From: Timema cristinae
Lineage: Eukaryota; Arthropoda; Insecta; Phasmatodea; Timematidae
Assembly (NCBI GenBank): GCA_039000515.1
Contig: JBCFYV010000012.1
Location: 87,574,284-87,638,283, forward strand
DNA: 64,000 bases
Reading direction: 5' to 3'
Shown: positions 1 to 11,121 of the stretch, in pieces
Layout: each line of letters begins with the position of its first letter
Numbering within the stretch: the first letter of the stretch is position 1
Position numbers and translations under genes: made by a program
Notes under the pieces: generated by a model
What the model was told of the DNA's origin: nothing
Database searches by the model: none
The model's input: only the letters and a program-made list of their open reading frames with translations

Positions 1-262
1 AAACCATGAAAGTTAAGGTAATTTCAAAAGTATATCAACCCTGAGTCAGAACAAGTATCTTTGAGGCTCCTCACCATTTGCGCGGGTCATACGTCGAACC
101 CATCGTCAATAAATTCCTAAGCACAAAATATTCTAATACTTTAAAATATTATTTATTTACTTTTAAAAATATTTCAACTACAAAACATAAAAACTGTCGT
201 GGACTGGACACAAAATACTTGATATCTGCAGATGACTGCATTTTGTAAACCGCTGACCTAAA
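1..262. other. no recognisable feature
   Basis: AT-rich sequence up to the first unit of the 39-bp array. I see no gene or known repeat. Confidence 0.5.
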
Positions 263-1092
263 CCATAATGCTTTAAGGACTAGTATAAGGAAGGATAGTT
301 GCCATAATGCTTTAAGGATTAGTATAAGGAGGGTTAGTTGCCATAATGCTTTAAAGACTAGTATAAGGAAGGATAGTTGCCATAATGCTTTAAGGATTAG
401 TATAAGGAGGGTTAGTTGCCATAATGCTTTAAGGACTAGTATAAGGAAGGATAGTTGCCATAATGCTTTAAGGATTAGTATAAGGAGGGTTAGTTGCCAT
501 AATGCTTTAAGGACTAGTATAAGGAGGGTTAGTTGCCATAATGCTTTAAGGACTAGTATAAGGAAGGATAGTTGCCATAATGCTTTAAGGATTAGTATAA
601 GGAGGGTTAGTTGCCATAATGCTTTAAGGACTAGTATAAGGAGGGTTAGTTGCCATAATGCTTTAAAGACTAGTATAAGGAAGGATAGTTGCCATAATGC
701 TTTAAGGATTAGTATAAGGAGGGTTAGTTGCCATAATGCTTTAAGGACTAGTATAAGGAGGGTTAGTTGCCATAATGCTTTAAGGATTAGTATAAGGAGG
801 GTTAGTTGCCATAATGCTTTAAGGACTAGTATAAGGAAGGATAGTTGCCATAATGCTTTAAGGACTAGTATAAGGAGGGTTAGTTGCCATAATGCTTTAA
901 GGACTAGTATAAGGAAGGATAGTTGCCATAATGCTTTAAGGATTAGTATAAGGAGGGTTAGTTGCCATAATGCTTTAAGGACTAGTATAAGGAGGGTTAG
1001 TTGCCATAATGCTTTAAAGCTTAGTATAAGGAAGGATAGTTGCCATAATGCTTTAAGGATTAGTATAAGGAGGGTTAGTTGCCATAATGCTT
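263..1092. repeat. 39-bp tandem repeat, 21 full copies
   Basis: The unit starts CCATAATGCTTTAAGG and ends GGTTAGTTG. Twenty-one units run in perfect 39-bp register from 263 to 1081, with no indel, then a partial unit to about 1092. Variable sites define three unit types: A (ACTAG plus GAAGGATA), B (ATTAG plus GAGGGTTA) and C (ACTAG plus GAGGGTTA). In order they read ABABABCABCABCBACABCAB, where units 3, 11 and 20 are A variants. The ABC order suggests amplification of a 117-bp trimer. The unit has stops in its frames and is not coding. Confidence 0.97.
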
Positions 1093-1411
1093 ACCGACTA
1101 CACCAGAACCCGTGTGTAAAGGACGAGATAGCAGTTTATTAGAATAGGGGTTTGTCAAGAGCTTAACACTTCAGGGTAATTAGGAGCTGGGACCTCCTGA
1201 TCTAGTCCTGTCTTACCAGTATTCTTCACAGCGCTCTCTACCACGACAGGCCCTGTCTTGTCCCGTGCAAGACAATGGCAAGTGCGTGCGCAATGGACAG
1301 AAGCTTCAGCACGTGTGACGCACTATTTATCCCTGGAGCTTCCGGGCGCTAACCGGGGAGCCTCGGATGAACGAGAATGGAAGGGATGTTCACTTGTGGT
1401 GGTATCTGTAC
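1093..1411. other. no recognisable feature
   Basis: Moderately GC-rich unique-looking sequence with short open frames only. Nothing recognised. Confidence 0.4.
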
Positions 1412-1592
1412 CGCTGGTCGTGTGGTCTAATTCGTCGATCAGGACTGGGAGGTCGAGGTATGATCTTGGCCGGGTACACTAGGGATCGCTTTCTACATGC
1501 GATCTATCTCCGTGGTTTTCACTCATCACCCCACACCCCTCCACGCTAATGTGGGTGCATTTCCTTTTAGTTACCCTCACAATCCCTCTTAT
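1412..1592 (+). repeat. S-A SINE, degenerate copy
   Basis: S-A hallmarks are present in order: GTGTGGTCTAA head, GGTCGAGGTATGATC in place of box B, a CCGGGTACACT segment, and CACGCTAATGTGGGTGCA in the body. About 35 extra bases sit between the head and body. The conserved 3' tail is not visible. Confidence 0.55.
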
Positions 1593-2094
1593 AGTATTGG
1601 TGTTGGAGGGACTACAGAAAAAACTTGCATAGTTGGACGCACTGCTAATGTACCTGACTGGACCTTGAGGACGCGGAACGAGGCTAGTACAATACAGAAC
1701 TCACCGAAAATTGTCTGGGGAGAAAATGGAAAAAACCTTCCCCGATTGAATTTGATCAGCGTCGAAACTTGGAACACACTTCCAATGATATCTCACATGA
1801 AATGTAGCAGTTCTGAGCTCAAATTAAATGGCGATAAACATAAATCTAGCCTTCCTCTTGCGTGTAAAGTTTTTTTTTTGTACATTTTCACAACAGAAAA
1901 TGTCCAAATAATTGTAGTTTTAATGTTTTATAACCGCCATTCTCATAAGAAATACTATAATGAGAGGGTATTTTCCTTCAAGTAGGAGACACCCTTAAAT
2001 AGTTAATTACTTTGAAGTCGTGTGTGTGTGTGTGTTTACAATCTAATCCGCAACATAATAGTATCGCTACACTTGTCTTTATTAATAAAATAAA
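1593..2094. other. no recognisable feature
   Basis: AT-rich, with a short GT run near 2022-2035. An open frame crosses this stretch but resembles nothing I know. Confidence 0.4.
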
Positions 2095-2371
2095 GAGTTT
2101 CTTTGTTTGTCTGTCTGTCTGTCAGCATCATTGGGTCATATATACCGCACGCAGAAGGCTGACATTTTTTAATTACTAGCACCTGTGCACCTCAAAGTTA
2201 GAATTTTGAATTTAAAATTATATTTTATAAAATTTATTAAAAAGTGGGTTGGGAGAAATAAAATTAAGATACTTTCTTTTCTGTTTGTTTGAAATAAAGA
2301 ACGGCGCTGCCCGGAATAACCATTCAATGCATTGCCTGGTTATCCCGGGTAAAGCAGGGTACTTCTGCTAA
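2095..2371 (+). mobile_element. possible non-autonomous Helitron-like element, 3' end
   Basis: The segment ends with a CCCGGGTAAAGCAGGG hairpin-like stretch followed by ACTTCTGCTAA and then T. This fits the Helitron pattern of a short hairpin a few bases before CTRR, with insertion between A and T. Just upstream an inverted pair (CCGGAATAACCA / TGGTTATCCCGG) forms a larger stem around TTCAATGCATTGCC. The 5' limit is a guess, placed at a TTTCTTTGTTTGTCTGTC stretch often seen in insect repeats. No second copy lies in the window. Confidence 0.35.
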
Positions 2372-3110
2372 TAAGTAAAATCAACTGCCACCTTTCTGAA
2401 GTAAATAGTAGACTCCGTGTCAAGGGATGAATAGCTAAGTGGATGAACACAAATGAAGAGTGATACTGCATGAAGGAGCACATCCTGTCCTTGTTGGTCT
2501 GTGACGAGGAGCCGAGCAGAAGTATCAGCCCATGGGCTGCATCTCAAGTGTACATCCAGGGGAAATACGATATGGAGACTTTTGCATAGTATAGTGGTAT
2601 CTGCAGTGGCGTAACAGATTAAGCTTGGGCAAGATTTATTTTCGGACCCTCTTTTCCGAGTCATCTAACACCTTAATAAATGTTATAAGAAATAATTAAT
2701 TGTCCTAAATAATTACTAATTAAAATAATCACACCTGTTTTAGCCTAGGTGTTATATTGGAAACGTCATCAGTCAGTCAACTTGATTTCATGAAGATAAA
2801 AAAAACTTGTGCTATTTAAAACCTAATTAAATAATTGAAATAATGTTATAGCTTAGTTATAATAATTTAAACACTTTATGATGAACATATTCAACCATCT
2901 AAATTGTCAATAATCAAGACATAAGTTATTTGATTACAATAATTATTTCCACCAAATTTATAGTAATTTAAAGTTCCTCTTGCGGGCTTTGTCGCATTGC
3001 AGGCCTGGCCGTTATGCCACTGGGTATCTGGTTAGTAACCGTGGACAATGGTTTCTTCTTGTCGGAGACTTAATCACACTGGTGAGCTTTGTACCATTTT
3101 AAGTAAGCCT
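2372..3110. other. no recognisable feature
   Basis: Mostly AT-rich. I see no gene, SINE head or SINE tail here. Confidence 0.4.
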
Positions 3111-3350
3111 ATGCTCTCATACAAGAGCTATAGTTAGTTCTCATACAGGAGATATTGTCAAATCGTCATATAAACAGGGATATGTCGGAGCTCCTAGATG
3201 ATTTACAGTCAGCTTTCTTCAGGATCTATAGTCAGCTCTCCTACAGGAACGTTTGTCAAGTTTCCATATGAACAGGGGTCTATCAGCTCTCCCACATGAT
3301 ATATATAGTCATATCTCATACAGGCTGTATAGTCAGATATTCACATGAAC
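3111..3350. repeat. degenerate tandem repeat
   Basis: Diverged copies of CTCTCATACAGGAG..TAT, TAGTCAGCTCTC and CATATGAACAGGG recur about every 25 to 110 bp. Two longer units can be lined up, one starting near 3147 and one near 3235. Confidence 0.6.
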
Positions 3351-4483
3351 CCTCCCAGCGTAACTGGGTGTGCACAGGATGATGGCAAAACCTGTATCCA
3401 AGATGTGTTATGGTAACCAGTGAAACATTATGTTCGGACTGAACTAGAACTTAAATCATGAAGTAATCTTCAGTAGAGCACATGATGTTAGAATGGCTTA
3501 GGGCTTGGGCGTTCCCGGGTACTGTTAGTGAAATATACACTCGCCACCCCTCTTCCCTTCCATGCTTGTTTTATTTTAGTTTAATGACCTATTGCCACAC
3601 GCCTGCACCCCATTCTTATGCTACTGCACTTGGTTTTACCTGCACATCCGTGGAACATCCAACTTGTTGGTAAGTTTTTATGTGTAAAATTGTAAACAAT
3701 GTGAATGTAAGAGAAAATGGAGGAATAGAGTGCGTTAAACGGAAAAGAATGACACTTATCGACATTTGCACAGGATGTCTAAACTTTAAAGTTAATCTCC
3801 ACCCACTGCTTTAATTCTTATGTGAATGACATATCCGAAGCTTCAAACCACTAAAACAATCCTAAAATATCTTAACGTGTTATTTTGTTAAACTGAATTT
3901 ATTTGTCTTAGAGAAGGCTAGATCTATGTTTCTAACAACTTACTTTGATCTCAAAACTGAGACATTTCACTTGAAACGTTTTTTAAAAGTAAGTCAATTC
4001 AAGCTTTTCATTTAAAACAAATTATAAAACTTAAAAATTTATTTTTTATAATCCAAGACGGCCATGTTTATAGCTTTCATGGTGAACCATATTTAGAAAT
4101 AACCCACCACTTTTAAATAACTCGGTAGTTCTGGACATCTGTAAAGCGTTTCAGAGCTTCGGCTTGTTGCTTTTTCAGCGGCCCTATTTTGTTCTCCACA
4201 GAGTTCATCTGCTTTCAACTTCTAATTGTGTTTATCACGCTATACCACATGATTTCTTTGTAAGGAACAACTTTACCTTCTCCTGCACACACTAGTGATA
4301 GTCATACCATTCAACAAGTGTACTTTATCTAGTCTCATACCTCATTTGACTGCAATTAAATGACGCTGCGCAATGCAAGTCAGTTTGAAAACAACATTGA
4401 GCGGAAACGAGTATTACTCCATGGCGTAAGACCGCAATCAAGCTACAGCGACCGAGCGGCCGCCGTTGTTAACGTTGCTAGTG
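3351..4483. other. no recognisable feature
   Basis: Mixed AT-rich sequence; short open frames only. Nothing recognised. Confidence 0.4.
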
Positions 4484-4704
4484 CCAACATTTGCGGATAG
4501 AGGGTGTCATGTGGTCAGCATAACGAACCCTCCGGCCGTTAATTTTACTTTTCTAAACCTCCTCATTAGTCCTCACGAAGCTGAGTTTGAACCCCTTCCA
4601 GATCCACTGCTTCATAGAAAAATTCTGGAAGTGCCGGGAATCGAAACCGGGACCTCTGGATCTGTAGTCAGGAAGTATGACCACCACTAAGCATCAGAGG
4701 TGGT
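4484..4704 (-). repeat. possible tRNA-headed SINE, unique family here
   Basis: On the minus strand a tRNA-like head runs from about 4704 to 4622, with box A-like TTAGTGGTGGTC and box B-like GGTTTCGATTCCC. A GC-richer body follows to about 4484. It does not match S-A to S-D, and no second copy is seen in this window. Confidence 0.4.
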
Positions 4705-5611
4705 CTAACGAGTAATACCAAGACGAAAAGTGGTATAAATAAACTTTCTTGCTTTTTTAAATAAGAGTTTTTATAGTAAAGCCCAGAAACAGTCCAGACT
4801 TTTGTGATTTTTGTACAAAAATACAGCTCAAAGGCCTTTTTATTTCTAATCAAAGACCTCTACAATTTTTTTAGTGACATTTGAAACCGTTGTCTTAATA
4901 GCGTCCATACATACACCAACAAATTCACTTTTTTTTTTCTTCTAGAACTCAAGAAATTGCTGTCAACAGAAATAATGGTTTAATTAAATTGCAGCTTCCC
5001 TTTTGAATATTTATGGAATTTTTGGGCACATTCTTGGTGAGTAAGATTGAATTTATTTCTTAAAAAGAGGAAAATTGGTTGCGTAGAGCCCAAGAATCAC
5101 CGCCGAAAGTAATCGCTTCACGTTTTAAATAGACTAATGTATTGTACAACGTTGGGAAATATTAACGTTTGAAAAATAATATTAAATGAATGACACATAT
5201 TTTATTTGGTCAAAATTAGAATCATTTGTGCGCTTTAAAAAAAACTGCGTCACTGCACTCTCTTTGTCTCTTGAGTGACCTTGTTCTCAATTCTCTTTTG
5301 TTTTGTTTCGTGTAACAAACAAATCGTTCTCGCCTCTCATCAGGCCTATGAGGCAGATGAGACCGAGCACAGCGAGATGTCCCTTATAACCGTGTAGTGT
5401 ACCTGGAAGCCGCTAATGGCGCTAATAGCGTTCCTAGAACTCCTCTCTCCGATGAACTCGTGTAACGACAGACCTAACAATGACCGTCGCTCGCAACTCG
5501 ATCAAACCTGCTCGAGACTTGTTTCCGAGCCCCAAGCTCCGAGACTTATTCTTCTCTTGTTTGATGTCTTTTTTACTTTTCAAATTAAATGGTAAAATGA
5601 AGTTCAAATGA
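4705..5611. other. no recognisable feature
   Basis: AT-rich to about 5210, then a more GC- and CpG-containing segment (about 5260-5560) with no long open frame. No promoter or gene can be supported. Confidence 0.4.
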
Positions 5612-5928
5612 TTAAGATGGGGGAAGGGGGGGACGCGAGAAAAGGTAGTATTCTTTTAATTTTTTATAGCCACCCTTTTTTTCTGTCTAAAGAAATCAAA
5701 TATTGCTCAAGTAGAAACATAGAGTTTAATTTTCTTCCCATGATGATATCAATAGTTCTTGAATATCTGTCAAGGATGTCCTGGAATTTAATGACAACTT
5801 TTTATCTTTAATCAAAATGTTTGTAATCTAATGCCACTATACTCATTATGGATATTCAAGAACTGTTTGCATCAATATGTGAAGAAAATTAAACTATGTT
5901 TCTACTGGAGTAATATTTGATTTATTTT
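5612..5928. mobile_element. foldback MITE, right end missing
   Basis: It begins with TTAA then GATGGGGGAAGG, matching the left end of the fuller copy at 50907. The long arms are inverted: AGTAGAAACATAGAG with TTTAATTTTCTTC on the left mirrors GAAGAAAATTAAAC with TATGTTTCTACT on the right. Between them lies GTCAAGGATGTCCTGG. The right arm stops where an S-B SINE begins. Confidence 0.8.
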
Positions 5929-6217
5929 GAGGTGGTCTAGGGGTAAGATATCGGACTTCTGTGTTGGGGGTCCGGGGTTCAATCCTCAGTCCCAGCACAG
6001 ATTTATCTGATTGCCAAACCATTCCTTCACTTCTGACAAGACTTGTATTAATCACAACTTGTGAATGTGGGGAATGCCAGGCCTCCACCGTGGTTCGGAT
6101 CCCACGTTAAACTGTAGCTCCTCCATCTCATCAATCACCCTACCATTACACATTAGCGTAAGTGCGTATAACTCGAACGGGTTTTAAGATTCGGTAATAA
6201 TAATAATTATTATTATT
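5929..6217 (+). repeat. S-B SINE, near full length
   Basis: The tRNA-like head has box A-like GGTGGTCTAGGGGTAAG and box B GGGGTTCAATCC. The S-B body follows (CTTGTGAATGTGGGGAATGCC, CACGTTAAACTG) and then the tail CACATTAGCGTAAGTGCGTATAAC, ending in an AAT-rich tract. It directly abuts the truncated MITE. I cannot see a target duplication. Confidence 0.88.
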
Positions 6218-6403
6218 ATAATTACCGGTATATAATAATTAGATATATCATAATAAAATAAAGGTATACAATATTATTATTATTATAGTCAACGTAATCT
6301 TTTCATATATATAATTCAAAACATAAAATGTAAGGTAATATTACCGGTTGCTCTCTATTATAGGGCCCTTACACGATCAGTCGGACTGTCGGTATTAATT
6401 ATG

Positions 6404-6664
6404 AAGATATTTGATCAAAAAAGGGATGAGGCTACTGGGGAATGAAGGAGGTTACATAACAATGAGCTACATACCTTGTACTCACTACAACACATTGTTA
6501 GGATAATACAGTCTCGCAGATTACGGTGGGCAGGACATGCAGCGCGAATGGGAGACTGGTACTGACTTGCAAACCCAAGAGACCATTGGGAAGGCCTAAA
6601 CACAGACAGGAGGATAGCATTAGAATGGACCTGAGAAAGATAGGGTGTAATGAGGTGGCGTACT
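6404..6664 (+). pseudogene. LINE reverse transcriptase C-terminal fragment
   Basis: Reading from 6404 gives KIFDQKRDEATGE, a stop in place of the usual Trp, then RRLHNNELHTLYS and SRRLRWAGHAARMGD. After a frameshift comes KRPLGRPKHRQEDSIRMDL. These are the conserved C-terminal motifs, downstream of the polymerase core, of an insect-type non-LTR endonuclease/reverse transcriptase. At least one stop and one frameshift show it is dead. The fragment picks up almost where the minus-strand piece at 23550-23914 leaves off, so both may come from one family. No endonuclease domain is present. Confidence 0.85.
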
Positions 6665-6844
6665 TTTGTAACCGCGGCAATGATCTTTTGAGTTCCTAAT
6701 GCCTTTTTAATTCTCTAGAAACATATCGATACCTTTCCTCCTTAATTTTGGGTTGAACCTTATTTTGAAATAACAGATTACGGTACTATTTAAATAGCAA
6801 CGCGACTCAACGTTCTAGTAAGATTCCATCTTGATTGCTCAATA

Positions 6845-6990
6845 TAAGGGGTGGTAGTAGGAAGTTTGTTTAGAGGAAGTGTACCAGCGTTTGTGTGGAT
6901 TTAGATCGGGATACCAAACCGGTAACAAAAAACCATCAGTTGGCCTACATCCGGTTGGGATTCGCGCCCCCTCTTTCATGTCGTCAACAA
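6845..6990 (-). repeat. S-A SINE, old fragment
   Basis: On the plus strand, TAGAGGAAGTGTACCAGCG followed by TTTGTGTGGAT is the reverse complement of the S-A body. Head and tail are too decayed to place. Confidence 0.35.
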
Positions 6991-7369
6991 ACCAGACAAG
7001 ACTAGATTGATTCCTTTTTCCGCGTGACCCCACTAGTACGTATTTATTATAAATCAATCTCATTGCATACTAAGTTTTGTGAAATATCTGTTATTAACGA
7101 CTGTAGTCTGTTAATAAGTTTGTTAATTAGTGATTATCGCGTGGCGGTAATCCCCAGCACACACCCATAGTCAGCTATTGAAAAGCTGCGGACTCAGGAC
7201 TGCGAACCTGTAATGAACTGCCCCTGCGTTGTATGTTATGACACATATAGTTCCACCGATAGTGTAGGCTACAGGCCGAGGCCCGCTGTAACGCGTGACA
7301 CCTCATATGAAAACAGAAGGCGCAACACCGTAACTCTACTGTTTGGAACACTGGTGACAGAAGGTTAGA
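6991..7369. other. no recognisable feature
   Basis: Unique-looking sequence up to the hAT-like left end. Nothing recognised. Confidence 0.4.
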
Positions 7370-7477
7370 TAGTGTTTCCCAAACATTTTTGATCGCGACC
7401 CTAAATATAATCTCTTTCAGTCCTGGTGGCTGGTAAGCCCAGCACAATTATGTTTTGATTTCTTTTACTAATTAACA

Positions 7478-7622
7478 CTTAAAGCACCTTTTAGAAAATA
7501 GAAACACATTTATTGTGATCAACATTGATAACATTTTACTGTATTATTAATAAAATATTTATTTTATTTTATAGGATCTATCAATAGTGACAATGGAAGA
7601 TTACATAACTTGACGTATGAGT
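7478..7622 (-). repeat. repeat F copy
   Basis: The reverse complement carries the repeat F landmarks CATACGTCAAG, TGTCACTATTGATAGAT, AGTAAAATGTTATCAA and TTTCTAAAAGGTGCTT. It lies inside the hAT-like remnant. Confidence 0.65.
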
Positions 7623-7733
7623 AAGCGAAAGCTTATTTAGTAACTTTTTTTTAGCTTTCATTACATTTGCAAGAAAAATGTGGTATGGTTTCACTTGCCT
7701 TTTACTTACATAAATATTTTTTTTAAATAAAGT

Positions 7734-7919
7734 ATTATTATTATTATTAGCACCACGTCTTACTACCCGTTCGGGTTGTACGCACTTACGCCAATGTGTA
7801 ATGGTAGGGTGATTGTAAGATGAAATGGAGGACCTACAGTTTATCATGGAATCCGAACCACGGTGGAGGCCTGGCATTCCCCACATTCACAAGATGTCTT
7901 GTCAGAGGTGAAGGAAGGG
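7734..7919 (-). repeat. S-B SINE, 5'-truncated, with target duplication
   Basis: The tail (AGCACCACGTCTTACTACCC on the plus strand) is followed by the S-B body and stops at GGAAGG, so the tRNA head is missing. A 12-bp direct repeat TTTAAATAAAGT flanks it at 7722-7733 and 7920-7931, as expected for target-primed insertion of a truncated copy. Confidence 0.93.
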
Positions 7920-8636
7920 TTTAAATAAAGTCCATTGAATTATTAAAATAGCTTTAATATAATTAATTAAATATATTTTTAATCAGACATAATTTAAGGC
8001 TCGACTTGACAGTCAATAGTTTACTCTTCAACACTCGCTCTTAAGTTAATAAATAATTAAACACAGAAACTACAGACAACTCTCCTTTAATCATCAACTT
8101 AATATTATGTTTTCTGGGCCTAAGCGAAATGCATTTGTTTGATGGTTGCCACAATAAAATAATTAATGGTTATACTGCTCCTGAATTGGTAAAACAACTA
8201 AAGAAAATCAAAATTTACTTTATTTCAGTAACTAATATCTCAGTCTCTAGTAACCCAATGAATCCTCAGATGTGTCAACATAGGTAATGAACTAAAAGGA
8301 TGTGGTCCTTCCTGGTCCCCATGTCCCTGTAAAAGTGCTTTGCACTGTTCTCACACTCGTGACAGAGACATTTTATCAAGAGAAACAACATGCAATACAA
8401 TTTGTAAGAGAAGGCGATGGAGGAAGAATGACTGGTTTACAATATGTAATCAACCTAATGCTTTGTTTAGCACCATTTTCCTATAACCATTATTCCAGTA
8501 ATCTTTAATAATGTCTGAGTTTCACAATTAATTTGTAATTGCAATATTTCATAATTTTTGACAAGTTTATTTATGTTTTCTTGAGACCTTCCCGTGACCC
8601 TCATTCGGGTCGCGATCCTGGATTTGGGAACCACTG

Positions 8637-9827
8637 CTTTATAGGATCACCATAAGGGCATTCACGTACACTTTCTAATCACACATACATGACTTACAAA
8701 TTATCTTAACTTAGTACAGTACAGCAGATACAACAGGGTCATTCTCAGCATCTAGATATCAACCAATTGGATGGAAGGCTGAACTTTTATACAGATATTA
8801 AATATCTTGGTCATTTGCGTCTGAACTCACACAAGGGTCTCTTAGATTTCCGGTGGACCAGTATAACCACTGTACCATGGGGCCGAGATTAGTGACAGGT
8901 GTAATTGACACCCAACTCGGGAGGTCGCTGTTCGATACCTGCTGACTGTATAGAGGTGTTGTTTATATTCTAACATTTCTTCGGGTGAGTCTTGGTGCAA
9001 TACCTTTTAATCACGCTCTTCCCTTGTGCCTCTAGCCCAGATAATTTGTCATCGATCACTAATATAGCTGTTCGGGAGTGTTGAGCGCCTGAATAAAACA
9101 ACAAATGAATGCAACTACTGCTCGTCTTTACTCGTGTGATATGTGCGTGAGTTGTTGGCTGGGGATTAGAAATAAGGGGGAGAGCGGTCGTAAACTGGGC
9201 TCGCTCCGCTCTGCTGCATCTTTCCCACACTCTGCTTGGGGGTGGTTGCGGGTCGTCAGCACCGAGACCTACATCACGCAGGTGCGGATATTTATTAAGG
9301 AACCCCTCTCTTTTTCCCTCCCAAAAAAACATGGGACTTTAGGGAAAAAAAGAATCGATCTTAAACTAAATTCGAATAAAATTAATGATAGTTTTCCTTG
9401 CATTTCCGCTTTCTAGTTAGATGTTCCTGGTTTTGTCAGACAAGTCTACCTACCGCCTATTTAATTATGGCTTCAATAAAATTACTTATTTTTCTATTTA
9501 TTCTGACAAATTTAGTTTCATTGAGATGAAAGGGTAAATTAGAAACGTTAGGAACAATTCATTTCGAAAGATTAGACAGCATTTCATCAGGGCCCATGGT
9601 TGAGGGAAGTTGTTCACTGCGGTGTTACAACTCTGGTTTGATACTGGGTAAGTTACAGTACATTGATAATAGCATAAAGTTGTATAAACGGCAGCATTGC
9701 TGACCTCAAGTTACCGGTGGCTGTGATTCTGATAGCTATAAGTAGCCGTCGATCTCACGAGTCCATCACAGACTCTGCCTAAACTATGAAAAATGAATGA
9801 CTCTGAGCACGGGATGAATCCTGGATA
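8637..9827. other. no recognisable feature
   Basis: Includes a GC-richer segment at about 9060-9300 that is open on both strands (103 and 120 codons). Neither translation resembles a known protein. Confidence 0.4.
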
Positions 9828-9886
9828 GCCTAGTGGGAAGAGTATTGGTATGCTAAGCAAAAAGTCCCGGATTCGGTTCCCGTATC
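9828..9886 (+). repeat. tRNA-like head, SINE remnant
   Basis: TAGCCTAGTGGGAAGAG resembles box A and GATTCGGTTCCCG resembles box B, 35 bp apart. The acceptor arms do not pair, so it is a SINE head rather than a tRNA gene. Confidence 0.4.
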
Positions 9887-9944
9887 TAAATGTTATTGTT
9901 TAACATGTGTTTAAAATTTTGAATACATCCAAGGTATAGTAAAA

Positions 9945-10090
9945 TGCTGGTAGGAAATAACTTTTTTGTTTTGCGGTCAACTTTGAACATTTTACTATAG
10001 GCCTATCTTTAGTATTAGTTTATAGGTATTGATATTAGCCAAGAAAAGTGACAGCGTCAGGTAACACGCTTGACGTATGGATATATTCTT
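9945..10090 (-). repeat. repeat F copy
   Basis: The reverse complement shows CCATACGTCAAG, GCTGTCACTTTTC, AGTAAAATGTTCAAAG, TTGACCGCAAAAC and TTTCCTACCAGC, in the same order as the other F copies. Confidence 0.75.
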
Positions 10091-10100
10091 ATGTGTGGAT

Positions 10101-10874
10101 CTTTTATCACTGTCATGAAAGTTATTTGTAGTTGAAATCGTGTTTGTCCTCTCCCCCAAGCTATTACAATTTTTGGTACTAAGACTAGTTGTTGATGTTC
10201 TAGGTTAAGTTAGTTTGCGAGCTGTGCGCTGGGACTACCTTGTTTGGAATGTGCTTGTTTAATACCGTCAATAAGGTAAAAATAAAAGTATTGGTGTTTT
10301 GTCGTGCTCAATAAGGTCTCTCGCGGGCTGTTGAGTTTTATATAGGGACTGGTTTTATTATGTTCGACCTCATTGGCACACTTTGATGCAACAGTGCCAT
10401 ATCTCGCAGTCTGGACAGACTGGAATATATCTTTAACTGGAAGGGAGCTGCAGCAAATTAACTTAATTTTTGCATCGACATTAATTTGAAACTGGTTTTA
10501 AAAAGTTACAGTGCACATTAGTACATTTTATAATCTTGTTAATAAATTGACTTTGAAATATATTATCCCGATCTTTGATATAATACAATAATAATAATTA
10601 TTAATTTTTTTTATGAAACATGAATCCAGGTATTTTCTTTAAGCTGTACCTTTTTTGTTTATTTTTCTACTTTTCTATTATAGATAACATTATTCAACAA
10701 AATTATCCGTAGTATTTTTTTCATATTTGTTTATAAATAACAAATCATGTCAAGCAATATTGAAAATTGCACGTAGTCAGTGAAATATTCTGTTAAGGGC
10801 GCCACCTACTTTAAGTACCACATCTTTGTATATGTTACCTACTAATTACAACAAATATTAGTTATAATTTAAAC
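10101..10874. other. no recognisable feature
   Basis: AT-rich sequence. Nothing recognised. Confidence 0.4.
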
Positions 10875-11121
10875 CCACTTTAGTGGCCTCATGGTTTAAG
10901 GTGCTACTCTCGCAATAGACTAGACTGACAATGACAGGGATATCGTGGTTTGATCCCGGTCGGGTAAGCTGAGGCAGGTTTTCCTAAATAGCTTTCCACT
11001 CTCTCTTTACGCAAATGTGGGTACACCTCTAAATTCAACATTCCTCATCCTTAGACCATTAGCGTAACTAGTAGGCCTACATAGGTGTATAACCCAAAAT
11101 GGGTAATAAGACACGGTGCTA
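10875..11121 (+). repeat. S-A SINE, near full length
   Basis: The head has GTGGCCTCATGGTTTAAGG, which resembles a tRNA-Leu box A. Box B is GGTTTGATCCCGG. The body (ACGCAAATGTGGGTACACC) and tail (TAACCCAAAATGGGTAATAAG then CGGTGCT) follow. Confidence 0.85.

Larger units (their letters stand above)
7370..8636. mobile_element. hAT-like element remnant with paired ends
   Basis: The left end TAGTGTTTCCCAAAC plus ATCGCGACCC is matched in inverted orientation by the right end GGGTCGCGATCC plus TTTGGGAACCACTG. This CAGTG-GTTCCCAAA...CGCGACCC pattern is typical of animal hAT elements. The 8-bp flanks (7362-7369 and 8637-8644) do not match, so the insertion is old or the ends are not from one element. 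Inside are a repeat F copy and an S-B SINE. No transposase is recognisable; a 68-codon open frame at 8302 resembles nothing I know. Confidence 0.6.

Noticed and set aside
263..1092. CRISPR-like array of 39-bp repeats
   Set aside because: Units are directly adjacent with no spacers, and the window is eukaryotic. It is a minisatellite.
1497..1985. 162-codon plus-strand frame as a gene
   Set aside because: Its first third lies in a degenerate S-A SINE and the rest has no motif, splice context or coding character.
6839..7063. 74-codon minus-strand frame
   Set aside because: It overlaps an old S-A fragment and shows no protein motif.
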